Shown here: positions 44,591 to 55,700 of the stretch, piece by piece
Layout of the letters: each line of letters opens with the position of its first letter
Numbering within the stretch: position 1 is the stretch's first letter
Assembly (NCBI GenBank): GCA_964492845.1
Contig: CAZBMZ010000032.1
Location: 1 to 64,000 of the forward strand
DNA from: JADJPF01 sp964492845
Lineage (GTDB): Bacteria; Acidobacteriota; Blastocatellia; Chloracidobacteriales; JADJPF01
Direction: 5' to 3'
Length of the DNA: 64,000 nucleotides
The notes under the pieces: generated by a model
Database searches by the model: none
What the model was told of the DNA's origin: nothing
Seen by the model: only the letters and a program-made list of their open reading frames with translations
Translations under genes and position numbers: made by a program

Positions 44591-46159
44591 TTATTTATCT
44601 ACGGCAATATCTAGCTCTTCAGCGCATTTATAAAGAGCTAATCCTAAAATACAAGAAATTACTAAACTAAAATAAAAGGTAAAAACGGCTGCTACAGTTT
44701 CATAAACTGCCATACCAAAAAATGGTATTACTACTATAGGAGCCATAAGTATAAATATACCCAGCTTTATCGTACCACCAGCAATAAACATAGCTGCATA
44801 CATTAGAAAAGCTTTAACGTAAACCATTCCCATTCTACGCATAGTATCTATTCCCACCACAGGGTTAATAACTGACCAAAAATCTTGAGTAAAACCAGCA
44901 ATTGTTATAGCCATTGGATAATAGAAAAAAGCCCAAAGTAGCCCCAGGCCAATAACTAAAATAAATATTAAACCAGCACCTACTACTTGTCTTAAGTAAC
45001 CATTATTAAATTGTTCGCTAAGATCTACAGATTCTTTTTTCTGTTCTCTTTCTTCTTTTTCTAAAGATCTGACTCCAATATCTCGCGTTGGCTCTAATTT
45101 CTGCAATTTTTTGGCAGTTTCTAAATCACGTTCTGCATCATTACCATCAATTAGCCCTTTTATATCTTCTTGGCTAAGAAATTCTTCTTCAGGAACGTAG
45201 GCAGGTTCTTTAGGAGCAAAAAAACCACCTATTGAAGACAAAGCAAAAAACAAAATTACTACAGGTAAAACACTAACAATGCTTACCCCTACACTTAAAA
45301 ACAAGGGTTTAATTACATCATCAAAAACGGAAAACGCGCTAAAATCTGGCATAAAGTTACGATCCATCCGTCCCATTGCTACTTGCCTAATAGTTAAAGA
45401 CATACACCCAAAAAGAAAAACTGTTGCCATAACTGTTGCCATTAAAGAACCAAATCCAATTTGACTTCCTAAAACAAGGAAAGCATAGACGATTGCACCA
45501 GATATTAAAGAAATTAAGTGTTGAAATGGATATTTAGCAGCTTTAACAAATTCGTCTACTCCAAAATCTTTCCCTTGTCCATAATAAGTTACTGTTTGAG
45601 CTACTGAGGTAGCTTTTTCTGCTATATCAGAAACTTTATTACACATATCCCCACAAGCAGTACAAATTGCCATACTTCCCATCTTCTTAGGGCAATCCTG
45701 ACAAAACATAGCACTACAAACACGACAAACAAATTTAGCAGGTACTTGAGGATGATTACGGCAAATCCCTGTTGCCATTGGCATAGCAGCAGCAGGGTTA
45801 AAAACTGGTATTGGAGAAGGAGGAGCTATTGGAGCAGTTATTGGAGCCATTGGAGCAGAACCAGAATTATTATAAGAATTACTGCCAGGAAAATTAGGAG
45901 GGTTAGGAGATGTTAAATTATTATTTTGAATTGGTTGTGTTGATGGTGTTTTTGCTACACTAGGTGGAATTGGTTGACCCGAAAAAATAGCTCTTAGCAT
46001 AGGGACACGATTAGCATCATTCCAAGCTAAGCTACCTTTTTTTACTTTATCCGTTGGCAAGATTCTACCTTCGGATGCCCATTCTTTTAATGTTTCTGTA
46101 TCAGCCTCATAAACTTGATCATCAATCATTACTTGCCAAATTTCATTTTGTGTACTCAT
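44591..46159 (-). CDS. GYF_2 / B-box zinc-finger / Yip1-like membrane protein
   Basis: A 522-aa protein. Residues about 7-60 are a GYF_2-like domain (IWQVMIDDQVYEADTETLKEWASEGRI). A Pro/Asn/Ala-rich linker follows. About 130-175 is a B-box-type zinc finger with paired cysteines (C-R-N-H ... C-R-V-C ... C-Q-D-C ... C-T-A-C). The C-terminal half has about six membrane segments of the Yip1/DUF-type. Domain order suggests a cytoplasmic protein-binding head on a membrane anchor. No enzymatic motif is seen. Confidence 0.75.
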   Translation of the reverse strand: MSTQNEIWQVMIDDQVYEADTETLKEWASEGRILPTDKVKKGSLAWNDANRVPMLRAIFSGQPIPPSVAKTPSTQPIQNNNLTSPNPPNFPGSNSYNNSGSAPMAPITAPIAPPSPIPVFNPAAAMPMATGICRNHPQVPAKFVCRVCSAMFCQDCPKKMGSMAICTACGDMCNKVSDIAEKATSVAQTVTYYGQGKDFGVDEFVKAAKYPFQHLISLISGAIVYAFLVLGSQIGFGSLMATVMATVFLFGCMSLTIRQVAMGRMDRNFMPDFSAFSVFDDVIKPLFLSVGVSIVSVLPVVILFFALSSIGGFFAPKEPAYVPEEEFLSQEDIKGLIDGNDAERDLETAKKLQKLEPTRDIGVRSLEKEEREQKKESVDLSEQFNNGYLRQVVGAGLIFILVIGLGLLWAFFYYPMAITIAGFTQDFWSVINPVVGIDTMRRMGMVYVKAFLMYAAMFIAGGTIKLGIFILMAPIVVIPFFGMAVYETVAAVFTFYFSLVISCILGLALYKCAEELDIAVDK

Positions 46160-46446
46160 TAATTTCTTCTCCTAATTATTTTTGGTGGCTGATATTTTTT
46201 ACTTGGTTGTTGGCAACAAAAAATATTAAAAAGTTCCATAATTTTATAGGACGAACTATTATATTACTGTCCATCTATTAATATTATTACATAATAACTA
46301 GCCATTTGAGAAGTCTTTTTCGTCTATATTTTTCATCTTATTTATTTTTATTTATCTTCTTATATCATTTTTATCATTTTCAACCATTTACTTTATTGCA
46401 ACTAGCGTTGACAGGCTATTTTAATCACTTTTATACTGTCCTGGCT

Positions 46447-46860
46447 ATGCGAATACTAGCTATTGATTATGGAGAGAAAAGACTTGGTTTAGCTGTTAGT
46501 GATGAACTAATGATGACAGCACGACCATTAGTTACACTCTCACGTATACCAAAAGAAACCGCCTTAGCTCAAATAAAACAATATATTGAAGACTTAGAAG
46601 TTAGTCAAATCATTGTAGGCTTACCACTTAGGCTAGATGGAACAAAAGGAGATTCCGCAGTAAAAGTAGAAAAATTTGTTGCTCAACTTTTACTTTCTTT
46701 ATCTTGTCCAATAACTACTTGGGATGAGCGTCTTACTTCTTATGAAGCAGAAGAAAGAATGAAAGATTTTGGATTAAGCTTAAAACAACGGAAAGCTAAA
46801 ATCGATCAGTTTGCAGCATTGATAATTTTAGAAGATTATCTTTCCAATTTACCTAAGTAA
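46447..46860 (+). CDS. ruvX: Putative pre-16S rRNA nuclease / Holliday junction resolvase YqgF
   Basis: A protein of 137 aa starting at ATG 46447, the usual family length; an upstream in-frame start would add 47 hydrophobic residues of non-coding origin. It has MRILAIDYGEKRLGLAVSD, VGLPLRLDG and the catalytic DERLTSYEAE. The RNase-H-like fold matures the 5' end of 16S rRNA. It lies 5 bases before mltG, a common pairing. Confidence 0.95.
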   Translation: MRILAIDYGEKRLGLAVSDELMMTARPLVTLSRIPKETALAQIKQYIEDLEVSQIIVGLPLRLDGTKGDSAVKVEKFVAQLLLSLSCPITTWDERLTSYEAEERMKDFGLSLKQRKAKIDQFAALIILEDYLSNLPK

Positions 46861-46865
46861 CAATA

Positions 46866-47900
46866 ATGAAACGTTTATTAAAAATATTAATTTTATCTTT
46901 ATCCATATTGCTAGCAATTGTTGGAGGGACTCTTTTTTGGGGTTATAAACAGCTGGTTAAACCAAATAACCATAGTCAAGAAATAATTACTATTGAAGCA
47001 GGAACGAGCCGACGAGCAATTATAGATTTGTTAGCAAAACAAGAAATTATTAGTAGTAGTTGGCCCCTGTTGGTTTACTTAAAGTTAAATCCTGAAAAAA
47101 GTAAGTTACAAGCAGGTGATTATTTATTTGAGTCCCCTATTACCCCGTTAGAAGTAATAGCTAAATTAAACCAAGGTTTGGTAGTTACTCAACAAATAAC
47201 TATTCCTGAAGGTTATGATAAATTTGACATAATCCAAGCCCTAACTGATGCTCAAATTGATAGTCAAAAAGAAATTGAAAAAGCAATTGCCAACACCGAT
47301 TTGATAAAAGATTTAGATCCTGAAGCAAAAGATTTAGAAGGTTATTTATTTCCTGATACTTACACTTATACCCGTCAACAAAAAGCCCCTCAACTTATTG
47401 CTGCAATGGTAAGACGCTTTCGACAAACTTTAACACCTGAACGCCAAGAACGTATCAAAGCAAGGGGAATGACTTTGCATCAAGTAATAACAATGGCATC
47501 TTTGGTGGAAAAAGAAGCAAAAATTAATGAGGAACGTCCAACAATTGCAACTGTTTTTTATAATCGACTTAAGCGGGAAATGAGATTAGATTGTGACCCT
47601 ACTTTTATTTATGGGGCTAAAGTAGCTAAAGAATGGGATGGACAAGTAAATAATCCTATACACCGTAAACGTGAATCACCTTATAACACTTACTATATAA
47701 CTGGACTTCCTATTGGCCCGATCGCTTCCCCTGGTGTGAAATCAATAGATGCAGCCCTTTATCCATCCGAGGTAGATTATTTATATTTTGTTGCTAATGG
47801 TATAGATGGTCATCATAATTTTTCACGTACTGAATCTGAGCATTTAACAGCAGTTGCTGCTTATCGTCGGCAAAAGAAACAACAAAATCAAGGTAACTAA
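46866..47900 (+). CDS. mltG: Endolytic murein transglycosylase
   Basis: A 344-aa inner-membrane enzyme that cuts nascent glycan strands. It has an N-terminal membrane anchor (about 5-25), a LysM-like region, and the YceG core with LEGYLFPDTY, the catalytic Glu in SLVEKEA, DCDPTFIYG and the C-terminal YNTYYITGLPIGPIASPG. Translationally close to ruvX. Confidence 0.95.
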   Translation: MKRLLKILILSLSILLAIVGGTLFWGYKQLVKPNNHSQEIITIEAGTSRRAIIDLLAKQEIISSSWPLLVYLKLNPEKSKLQAGDYLFESPITPLEVIAKLNQGLVVTQQITIPEGYDKFDIIQALTDAQIDSQKEIEKAIANTDLIKDLDPEAKDLEGYLFPDTYTYTRQQKAPQLIAAMVRRFRQTLTPERQERIKARGMTLHQVITMASLVEKEAKINEERPTIATVFYNRLKREMRLDCDPTFIYGAKVAKEWDGQVNNPIHRKRESPYNTYYITGLPIGPIASPGVKSIDAALYPSEVDYLYFVANGIDGHHNFSRTESEHLTAVAAYRRQKKQQNQGN

Positions 47901-48027
47901 CTAAAGAAATTTTTAGTTAACAAAAAGCGATGATTAAAAAATTTGCTGCAATAGTAGTTAAATCGCTTTATAATCGAGCTACAAATAGAAAACATTAATC
48001 CTTAAGTATCTGCAAAAATAAATAATT

Positions 48028-49512
48028 ATGGAAACTTCTGCCGCAAATATTCAAGATTTAGTAAAACGTTATAATGATTATGCTAGACGTTTTAAGATAA
48101 TTTATGCTTTAAGCAAACATTATTTTGGTCTAGGTATTCCATTAACTTCTGAAGAAAGCACTCCTCCAGCAGACTTAAACCAAGTTTATGGTAAGCTTAA
48201 TTTATTAAGAAAAATGATGGAGCAGCCAGACCCAAATCAAGTAACTGCTTTACTTACAGAAATAGATGGATCATTAAATAGTATTTGGCGATGGTTTGAA
48301 ATAATTGACCGTAAACTTACCCCATTTTTGCTGCGTAATTATTGTGAAAAAAATAAAGAACTTCCTAATGAGCATTTACTTTTAATTTCTCAGTTTTTAC
48401 TTAATAAAAGTGAAAGACTAGAAGTAGACCAAGGAAAAGTGGATTATTTACTTACACAATGTTTTTGTGTAGAAACTGATGGACTACCTAGATTAAAAGT
48501 AACTTCTGAACAAAGCTTAAAAGATGAAATATTAAAATTACTGCCAGAATATCTAAGATATGATCACCCAAGTCTAGCCGCCACTTTAAGCCAATGTGAT
48601 GCTTTTATTCGTGAACTTATGGGAGTTAACTCTTTTGATGACTTAATTTCTGGTGATTATATTAATAAAGGCCGCAAGCTAAAAAATTCTTTTGGTACAC
48701 ATTTTTATAATGCTAATGTGTTAGCCAAATGTGTCCAAGTAAATACTGTTCTAAGACAAAAATTTGCCCAACTCTACAAAATAGAAAATGAGAAAGTACG
48801 CCAATTTAGTCAACTCTTAATTAATACTGGTATGGATATGGTACAAACTGGTCAAGGTAGTGAAATTACGGCTGAAGGAGCTATGGAATTTAGTTCTAAA
48901 AATGACCAAATGTTGCAGTCTGACTATGGAAATAATAGCGAACGACTACGTACTTTTCTGCATATTCGGGCAACTTTAGAAAAGACAATTTCATTTTATG
49001 GATTAGATCCTCAATATTCCTCAGAACAAAAAATAGACCGAGATGCCTTAAATGAACAAAGATTAGGTAATAAAATATCTGAGCGATGTAATAAATTAAA
49101 GCAATTACTTAGTGGAGTTCCTCAAAATCCTAATGCTTCTGTGCAAATACTTGAACTAGAAAACTCTCGTCTAATAATCTCTTATTGGGAAAAAGAAGCA
49201 TTACTAAATAGTAATAATCCTGATCCTGATATACGGCTTACTAATGATTTACTAGGGCGTTCTGCTGCAATTATAGCAGAAATAAACGAATCCTATATAA
49301 CTTACCGTACAGCCCAAGCAAGTTCTCCACCTCACTTATTAGATACTCAGCTAATGACTGTAAATTATTTTATTATGCAAGCTCATCAAATAGCTGATGA
49401 ACTAGAAAAATTAAGTAATCTTATGCACCAAAAAGGGAAATTAGAAAAAGCTTGTGATTTATCTGCTACTCGACATAAATTACTAGATACTTGTTGGAAA
49501 ATTAAAGTCTAA
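48028..49512 (+). CDS. Hypothetical protein next to a small histidine kinase
   Basis: A 494-aa soluble, mostly helical protein without recognised motifs. It is Leu/Asn/Gln rich, with two conserved-looking stretches (LLRKMMEQPDPNQVTALLTE and GKLEKACDLSATRHKLLDTC). No membrane segment or signal is seen. It is followed 15 bases later by a kinase lacking a sensor, so it may be that sensor or its target. Function unknown. Confidence 0.7.
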   Translation: METSAANIQDLVKRYNDYARRFKIIYALSKHYFGLGIPLTSEESTPPADLNQVYGKLNLLRKMMEQPDPNQVTALLTEIDGSLNSIWRWFEIIDRKLTPFLLRNYCEKNKELPNEHLLLISQFLLNKSERLEVDQGKVDYLLTQCFCVETDGLPRLKVTSEQSLKDEILKLLPEYLRYDHPSLAATLSQCDAFIRELMGVNSFDDLISGDYINKGRKLKNSFGTHFYNANVLAKCVQVNTVLRQKFAQLYKIENEKVRQFSQLLINTGMDMVQTGQGSEITAEGAMEFSSKNDQMLQSDYGNNSERLRTFLHIRATLEKTISFYGLDPQYSSEQKIDRDALNEQRLGNKISERCNKLKQLLSGVPQNPNASVQILELENSRLIISYWEKEALLNSNNPDPDIRLTNDLLGRSAAIIAEINESYITYRTAQASSPPHLLDTQLMTVNYFIMQAHQIADELEKLSNLMHQKGKLEKACDLSATRHKLLDTCWKIKV

Positions 49513-49527
49513 ACTATAGGAAAACAT

Positions 49528-50256
49528 ATGCAGCCAACTATAGAAGAATTACAGCAACAACTAGACCGATTACATACTATTCTAGCAAGCAATCAAAGGT
49601 TTTGGCTAACTGGTATGATGATGGGAAATTTTATCCATGACTTAAACAACCCTCTTACCTCAGTTAATGGCAATGTTGAGTTACTGCAAATTAATCCTAT
49701 AATGGCTGATCCAAAAATTAAAAAACGTATTGATACTATAAACAATGGAGTTAAACGATTATCAGAAAAACTACGAGAGTTACAGCTTTTTACTAAAACA
49801 ACTTCGTCCGAAACATTGATTAATATTAATGATTTAGTAAAAGAGACAGTTCATGTTGCAGCATATTTACCTACACCAAATAGATTGCCAATTACACTAA
49901 ATTTAGATTCTAGGTTATTGACCTTTACTGGTAATGCTTACAAACTAGCCCAAGCACTATTAATGATTATAGATAATGCTTTAGATAGTGTTATATCTAT
50001 TGCCTCGCCAGAAATAACTATTAGCACTAGTCAAGACTTGACAGGAGAAATATTAATTAAGATTACTAATAATGGCCCAATGATTTCTAAAGAATTAGAA
50101 GAAAAGATTTTTGAACCATTTTTTTCTACTAAAACCAATTCTTTAGGAATGGGTTTAACTGTAGCTCGTGAAATGATTTTATCTAATTTAGGTAATCTTA
50201 CTTTTACTAGTAATGAAGCACAAACAGAATTTATTATAACTTTACCTGTAAAATAG
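49528..50256 (+). CDS. Short soluble histidine kinase (HisKA + HATPase)
   Basis: A 242-aa protein with the phospho-accepting H-box FIHDLNNPLTSVNGNVELL near residues 32-50 and an ATPase domain with N-box IIDNALDSV, G1-like ITNNGP, EPFFSTK and the G2 box LGMGLTVAREM. It lacks membrane segments and any sensor domain. No response regulator is adjacent. It is probably a partner of the upstream unknown gene. Confidence 0.88.
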   Translation: MQPTIEELQQQLDRLHTILASNQRFWLTGMMMGNFIHDLNNPLTSVNGNVELLQINPIMADPKIKKRIDTINNGVKRLSEKLRELQLFTKTTSSETLININDLVKETVHVAAYLPTPNRLPITLNLDSRLLTFTGNAYKLAQALLMIIDNALDSVISIASPEITISTSQDLTGEILIKITNNGPMISKELEEKIFEPFFSTKTNSLGMGLTVAREMILSNLGNLTFTSNEAQTEFIITLPVK

Positions 50257-50267
50257 CTTATAACTAG

Positions 50268-51245
50268 TTACTGTGCTAAATATAATGGATCAATACCTTT
50301 ATCTAAGCTAAAAGTTGCTCCAACTGCTCCAACAACACAAGTTTTGCGACTGAGTGAAGCTTGCTGACGAATACGATAAACAGCTTCTAATCCTGTGCAA
50401 TGCGCTCCAATAAAATTTTTAGTATTAAATTCTTTTAATTTCTTTGCTGTCCAATCAAGTTCTTGATCTGTAGCAGCAAAAAGATGAAAGCCTCCTATTG
50501 CCGCTAAAATAGAATCATTTTTAACTGATTTACGTGCATGCTCTAATGTATTAATAATACCTGCATGACCACAGCCGGAAATTACTACTAATCCATCAGA
50601 TGTATTAATTACTAATGACAATTCTTCAGGAATATTATCATCTATAGTTCCTGTAGGAGAGATAGTTTTTCCTAAGCCACTAATATTTTTTTCTGGATGG
50701 ATGCGTGGAATTGCTCCTGTAACCCAAATACCTGGAGCAATTTCTTTTGGTTTAGTATGTTCAATAAAAGTTCCACCTAAAGCTTTATAACTAGTTTGAA
50801 GTTCTAGCATATCATTAACTTCTGTTCCAGATTTATTTGGTCGGCTCCAAAATATCCCTTTTCCAACATGTGCTTGAGAAAGTGCTTTAGGAGTTTCTTT
50901 CATATAAGCGCGTCTAAGTTCTAATAGGCCCCCTGTATGGTCTGAATGGTTATGACTTAAAATTATATCTTGAACATTTGCTAAATTTACATCTAGCTCA
51001 CGTGCATTTTTTAACACTGTATCGGGTAATGCCCCTGTATCAAAAAGTATTTTGTAATTATCTGCTGTTACAATTGCAGCAAATCCCCATTCACCAATTC
51101 CAGAATCTGCAACCATAGTAGAAAGTATTTGTATGTTAAGCGTTTTGACCATATGATCACTTTTGTCTTTTTTAGCAGAGCTACAGACGTTGTTAGTAGT
51201 AAGAAATAGAAATGTTAAAAGCAAAGTTAAATAAATAAGTTTCAT
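50268..51245 (-). CDS. Secreted MBL-fold metallohydrolase
   Basis: A 325-aa protein with signal peptide (1-22) and the metallo-beta-lactamase motif ILSHNHSDHTGGL, then CGHAG and a distal His-containing GAHCTG. It resembles the large branch related to the methanopterin-biosynthesis protein that acts on dihydropterins. Periplasmic location argues against the cofactor role. Substrate unknown. Confidence 0.85.
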   Translation of the reverse strand: MKLIYLTLLLTFLFLTTNNVCSSAKKDKSDHMVKTLNIQILSTMVADSGIGEWGFAAIVTADNYKILFDTGALPDTVLKNARELDVNLANVQDIILSHNHSDHTGGLLELRRAYMKETPKALSQAHVGKGIFWSRPNKSGTEVNDMLELQTSYKALGGTFIEHTKPKEIAPGIWVTGAIPRIHPEKNISGLGKTISPTGTIDDNIPEELSLVINTSDGLVVISGCGHAGIINTLEHARKSVKNDSILAAIGGFHLFAATDQELDWTAKKLKEFNTKNFIGAHCTGLEAVYRIRQQASLSRKTCVVGAVGATFSLDKGIDPLYLAQ

Positions 51246-51455
51246 ACTATACCTTTTAGATAATTAATTGATATTATTAATAGTTAGGTTACTAACAATT
51301 TTTAAAAAATAGCAGCTTTTTGTTTATAATAGTTCAGCTAGTAAATAAATGGAATGTAGGTTTGATATGTTTTCGATTGATCTGCTATAACAATAAACTT
51401 ATTCCATTCTTATTAATCAATTAAAATTTAATATAAATCGGAGAAAGCGACAGTT

Positions 51456-52688
51456 ATGAGCAAATTTAACTTTCAAGGTTGGTATGAGCAAACTTTAGCT
51501 GAAAAAACCAGGTTAGAAGCAGAATTAGCGCGTGTTTCTAAGCTTTCTGAAGTTTTATCTTCTTTATCTACACCAGATAGAACACGTCGCTTGCAACAAA
51601 CCAACGAACTTAGTTCGGTACTCTTAGATAAAGAGTTTGAACAACTTTCTACATTAAATAAAAAAATTCAAGTGTTGTATTTTCTAATAGATACCATTCG
51701 CAGCCTTTCCGCAGAAAGTAACCTTATTAAACGCCAAAATTTAATTTTAGAACGTGCGGCAGAGCTAGTAGATGCTGACCAAGGCGCGCTTTTTCTAGTA
51801 GATTCAGCTAATAATAATAGCTTAAAAGTTAGAGTAAAAGATCAAGAAAGATTAGAAACCCAAGAATTCCCCTCAAATGTTGGTTTAGCTGGATATGTTG
51901 CTACTAGTGGCAGAACCATAATGGTTTCAGATACTAGTAAAAATCAGCATTTTTACTCGGAAATAGATGAAAAACCTGTCTATAGAGTAAAAAATATGAT
52001 TGCAACTCCTTTACGGGATGAATCAGGTAATACTATTGCTGTCATAGAAGTATTTAATAAAAATACTGGAAGTTTTACTTCTGAAGACGAATATTTATTG
52101 CAAGCTTTTGCTGCTCAAGCTGCAACAGTTCTAAATGATAAAATTGATGATGACTCTACCAGCTTTACTGTTAGTAAAACCATGTTGCTAATTATGAAAG
52201 CTCTAGCTAGTGGTTTAGATACAGATAATTTACTACAGTCTTTAATGAAGAAAACTTCTCAAGTAATGAATGCTGATCGTAGTACACTTTTCTTAATTGA
52301 TTTTAGTAGCCGAGAGCTTTGGTCAAAAGTAGCTCAAGGAACAGGGATTAATGAGATTCGCTTCCCTATGGAACTAGGAATTGCAGGTTATGTTGCAACT
52401 AAAGGCGAGCTAGTAAATATTCCTGAAGCTTATGAGGACGATCGTTTTAATAAAGACATTGATATTAAAACAGGTTATAGAACTAAAACTATTCTTTGCG
52501 CTCCTATTAGAAATGATGTAGGAAAAATCATTGGAGTTTTACAAGTCTTAAATAAAGCTGAAGGTACATTTGATGATAAAGATGAACGTCTTATAAATGC
52601 TTTTACTACACAAGTAGGAAAAGTTCTAAAGAGTGCGCAGTTTTTAATCAACCTAATTACAATTATGGAACAAATGGGAGATAAATAA
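51456..52688 (+). CDS. Double GAF-domain sensor protein
   Basis: A 410-aa cytoplasmic protein: an N-terminal coiled coil (about 8-70), a GAF domain (about 72-230) and a second GAF (about 245-400), each with the pattern of NKxxGxF near the end (FNKNTGSFTSEDE, LNKAEGTFDDKDE). No output domain is present, so it would act through binding partners. GAF pairs often bind cyclic nucleotides; ligand unknown. Confidence 0.88.
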   Translation: MSKFNFQGWYEQTLAEKTRLEAELARVSKLSEVLSSLSTPDRTRRLQQTNELSSVLLDKEFEQLSTLNKKIQVLYFLIDTIRSLSAESNLIKRQNLILERAAELVDADQGALFLVDSANNNSLKVRVKDQERLETQEFPSNVGLAGYVATSGRTIMVSDTSKNQHFYSEIDEKPVYRVKNMIATPLRDESGNTIAVIEVFNKNTGSFTSEDEYLLQAFAAQAATVLNDKIDDDSTSFTVSKTMLLIMKALASGLDTDNLLQSLMKKTSQVMNADRSTLFLIDFSSRELWSKVAQGTGINEIRFPMELGIAGYVATKGELVNIPEAYEDDRFNKDIDIKTGYRTKTILCAPIRNDVGKIIGVLQVLNKAEGTFDDKDERLINAFTTQVGKVLKSAQFLINLITIMEQMGDK

Positions 52689-52734
52689 ATAATAGTAAAA
52701 TTCCAAAAGTTTTAGTAATTTTACTTTGGGCTAA

Positions 52735-55700
52735 TTATTTTAAGCCTTTTATTTGTTCTTCAGCTTCTCTAAGAACAGGTTCATACTCTAATTTCAAAAG
52801 GGGATTCTTTTTTATAGCTGTTTCTATCTTGTTAACAGCCTCTGTTAACAAAATAGATTGTTTATTTTTATCTGTTGATAATTTAGCTTCTAATAAGAAA
52901 AAAGCTCCTTGTATTGCAATAGTAAATGGATCAGAAGGATTAAATTCTAAAAATTTTTCAATCAAATTTAATCCAAAACTGATATCTTTATTAGGATTTA
53001 TTTTGTTATTTATCTGCCATTTAGCATAATTATAATAAAACTCCATTCCTACTTTATTAGTAGCATTATGTCTGGGATTTAGTATTAGAGTTTTATTAAG
53101 TAATTCTTGAGTTTTTAAGAAGTGTTTTTCTGGATTTAAGTTAAACTTAATTTGTTTTTGAGCTAAGGCTAACTCTATATTCATCCAATAGGCATAGGTT
53201 TCTTGGTTTCCTGCTCCAGAGTTTATTAATAAAGATTTATCAATATATTGATGAGCATTATTTAATAGCTTTTCTATATCTTTATTTTCTTCTATTAAAT
53301 ACTTTATCTCCAACATATAAATATAGACTAAAGATTGATGGGCAATTAAATTTTTAGGCATTAAACTTAAACATTTATTTATATTTACTTCAGACTTTCT
53401 TAGCCAAGCAATAGGGTTTCTTTTTTGTCTATATTCATAATCAGCTTTAGACATAAAATCAATACCCATATTTAAATAACCTCTAGAATACTTAGGGTTT
53501 AATTCTAGTGCCTTTTGATAGTTACTCACAGATTCTTTTAAGAAAGCTTCTGGATCTATACCTTGTCCAATAGCATTATCTAGTTTAGAAGAATAGACAA
53601 CAGCTAAATTGGCATAGTATTGAGCGCGAATAAATTCATTAGGTTGTAAAGTAATTGCTTTTTGATAGTTCTCAATGGCTTTCCCTAGAAGATGATTTGT
53701 TTTTTCACCAAATTCAGAAAGATAATTAGATAAGTATCTAGCTTTAATTGAATAGACATTAGCAATATTTGAGTAAACATTGCTTGCCTTGGAATCTATT
53801 TCTACAGATCGCCCAAAATAAAATAGTGCTTTTTCAAAAGCTAACTCAGGATCTAGTCCCTTGTTAATTTGGTAAGTAGCCATTTTTATATAAACACCTC
53901 CCGCCATGTTAAGAACCTTTGCATCTGCTACAGCTAAACTTTCGGCTTGTTTGGTTAGTTGAGCAACCTTTTCAAAGTTTTCGTTTGGATCTAATCCTTT
54001 TTCAATTAAATTCTCTGTATGACGTAAATAGCTACGTATTAATGTGGCATAAGTATCACTGTTTTTAGGATCAATATCTAAGGCTTGTTTAGCTGCATTA
54101 ATAGTATTATTAAATGCTTCTTGTCCATTTTGTCCTTGAATAAGTTTTGTTTCTAGGATGCGTAACCAACTATCACTTATACCTAAAAAAATATTGCTAT
54201 CGCTACGAGCCACTTCTGCTGCTACTAAGTAAGATTCTTGGGCATTGGACAAATTCTTTAATGTTTTTTCATGATCGCTTTTTATAAAAGCTTCTGAACC
54301 AATTGCTAAATAAGAATCTGCCACTAATTTTTGTGCTTCATAAAACCAGGGTGCTTGAGTAAAAACATTATTAGCCTCTGCAATTGCTTCTAAATAGCGT
54401 TTTTCATAAAAATATATTAAAGCTTTAAGATAATTTGCTTTTTCTGCTGCAATTGGTTCACTCATTTTTAGATAAGATAAAGCAGGTTGTAAATATTTCT
54501 GCTCAACATCTTTACGCCGCGCTTCTTGTAAATCTTTGTTTTGGGTTCTTTCTACTTCCAATAAATTTTTCTGATATAAAGCTCCCAAACAAGTCCCTAG
54601 TGCATAGGTAAGTTCTGGGTCACGATAGCCATAATCCCAAGCTTGTTGTAAATATTTATTGGCATTTTCATAATCTTGTAAGGAAAGATACCCGTAGCCA
54701 ATAGCATATTGACTAATCCCTTGCCCTAATTTACCGGCTTGACTGCTTTCTACTAATAATTGTCCTATTTGAGATTTAATTACTTCTTTTTCTCGGTTTA
54801 TATCATGCAAAGGTAAAGTTCTAGCAAATCTTAAAAATTCCTCTACCTCTTTGGCTTTACGCCCAAATTGATGAGCTAATCTAGCTCGCTCTTTTGCTTG
54901 CCAAGTAGCATTTAACCACATGCTGCCTAGCATAATTACTACACAAAAAATTACAAAAGAAAATGCTATAGATAATTTATTTCTATTAAAAAACTTTTCT
55001 GCTCTATAAAAAAATGTATTTTTATGAGCAATTACAGGAAAACCACTAATATAGCGGGTAATATCTGCGGCTAGTTGCTCGGCTGACACATAACGTCGGT
55101 TTGGCTCCTTACGTAGTGCCATCATCACAATATTATCTAAATCTCCGCTTAAGATACGCCGAAGTTGTTTAGGATCGCTATTTCTAGCTTTACTTAGTTT
55201 GTCGGCATCCATGAAAAATTTTTTTGTTGAAGTAGCTATTGGTTTAGTCACTTTAGCACTTGGTATTTCTGGATCTGTTTCACAAACAATGCGTTCTGCT
55301 TCCATCAAAGAACATTCCCCTAAACGATAGGGACGATGTCCAGTTAAAAGCTCATAAAGCAAAACACCTAAAGAATAAATATCTGTTGCAATAGTTACTT
55401 TGTCACCGCGAATTTGCTCTGGACTAGCATATTCTGGAGTCATCAAGCGCATAAGCGTCATAGTTTGGTCAACTTCATGCAAGCAAAGCTCTGGATTAAG
55501 CAATTTTGCTATGCCAAAATCTAGTAGTTTAGGAGAACCTTCAGGAGTAACTAAAATATTGCTTGGCTTAATATCTCGATGAATCACTAAATTTTGATGA
55601 GCATATTGGATAGCTGAACAGACATCACAAAACAGTTTTAGTCTTTCAATTATAGAAAGCTGTTTTTCATCACAATATTCTAAAATCGGCTGACCATCGA

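Noticed and set aside
44591..44600. T-run on the plus strand near the terminator at 44523-44566 as a plus-strand signal
   Set aside because: No plus-strand gene ends here; the hairpin serves the minus-strand gene.
46306..46446. N-terminal extension of ruvX
   Set aside because: It would add 47 Phe/Tyr-rich residues absent from the family; ATG 46447 gives the standard MRILAIDYG start.
47923..47969. Hairpin after mltG as a terminator
   Set aside because: The 8-bp arms AAAGCGAT/ATCGCTTT enclose a loop of about 30 bases and no proper T-run follows; too weak to list.
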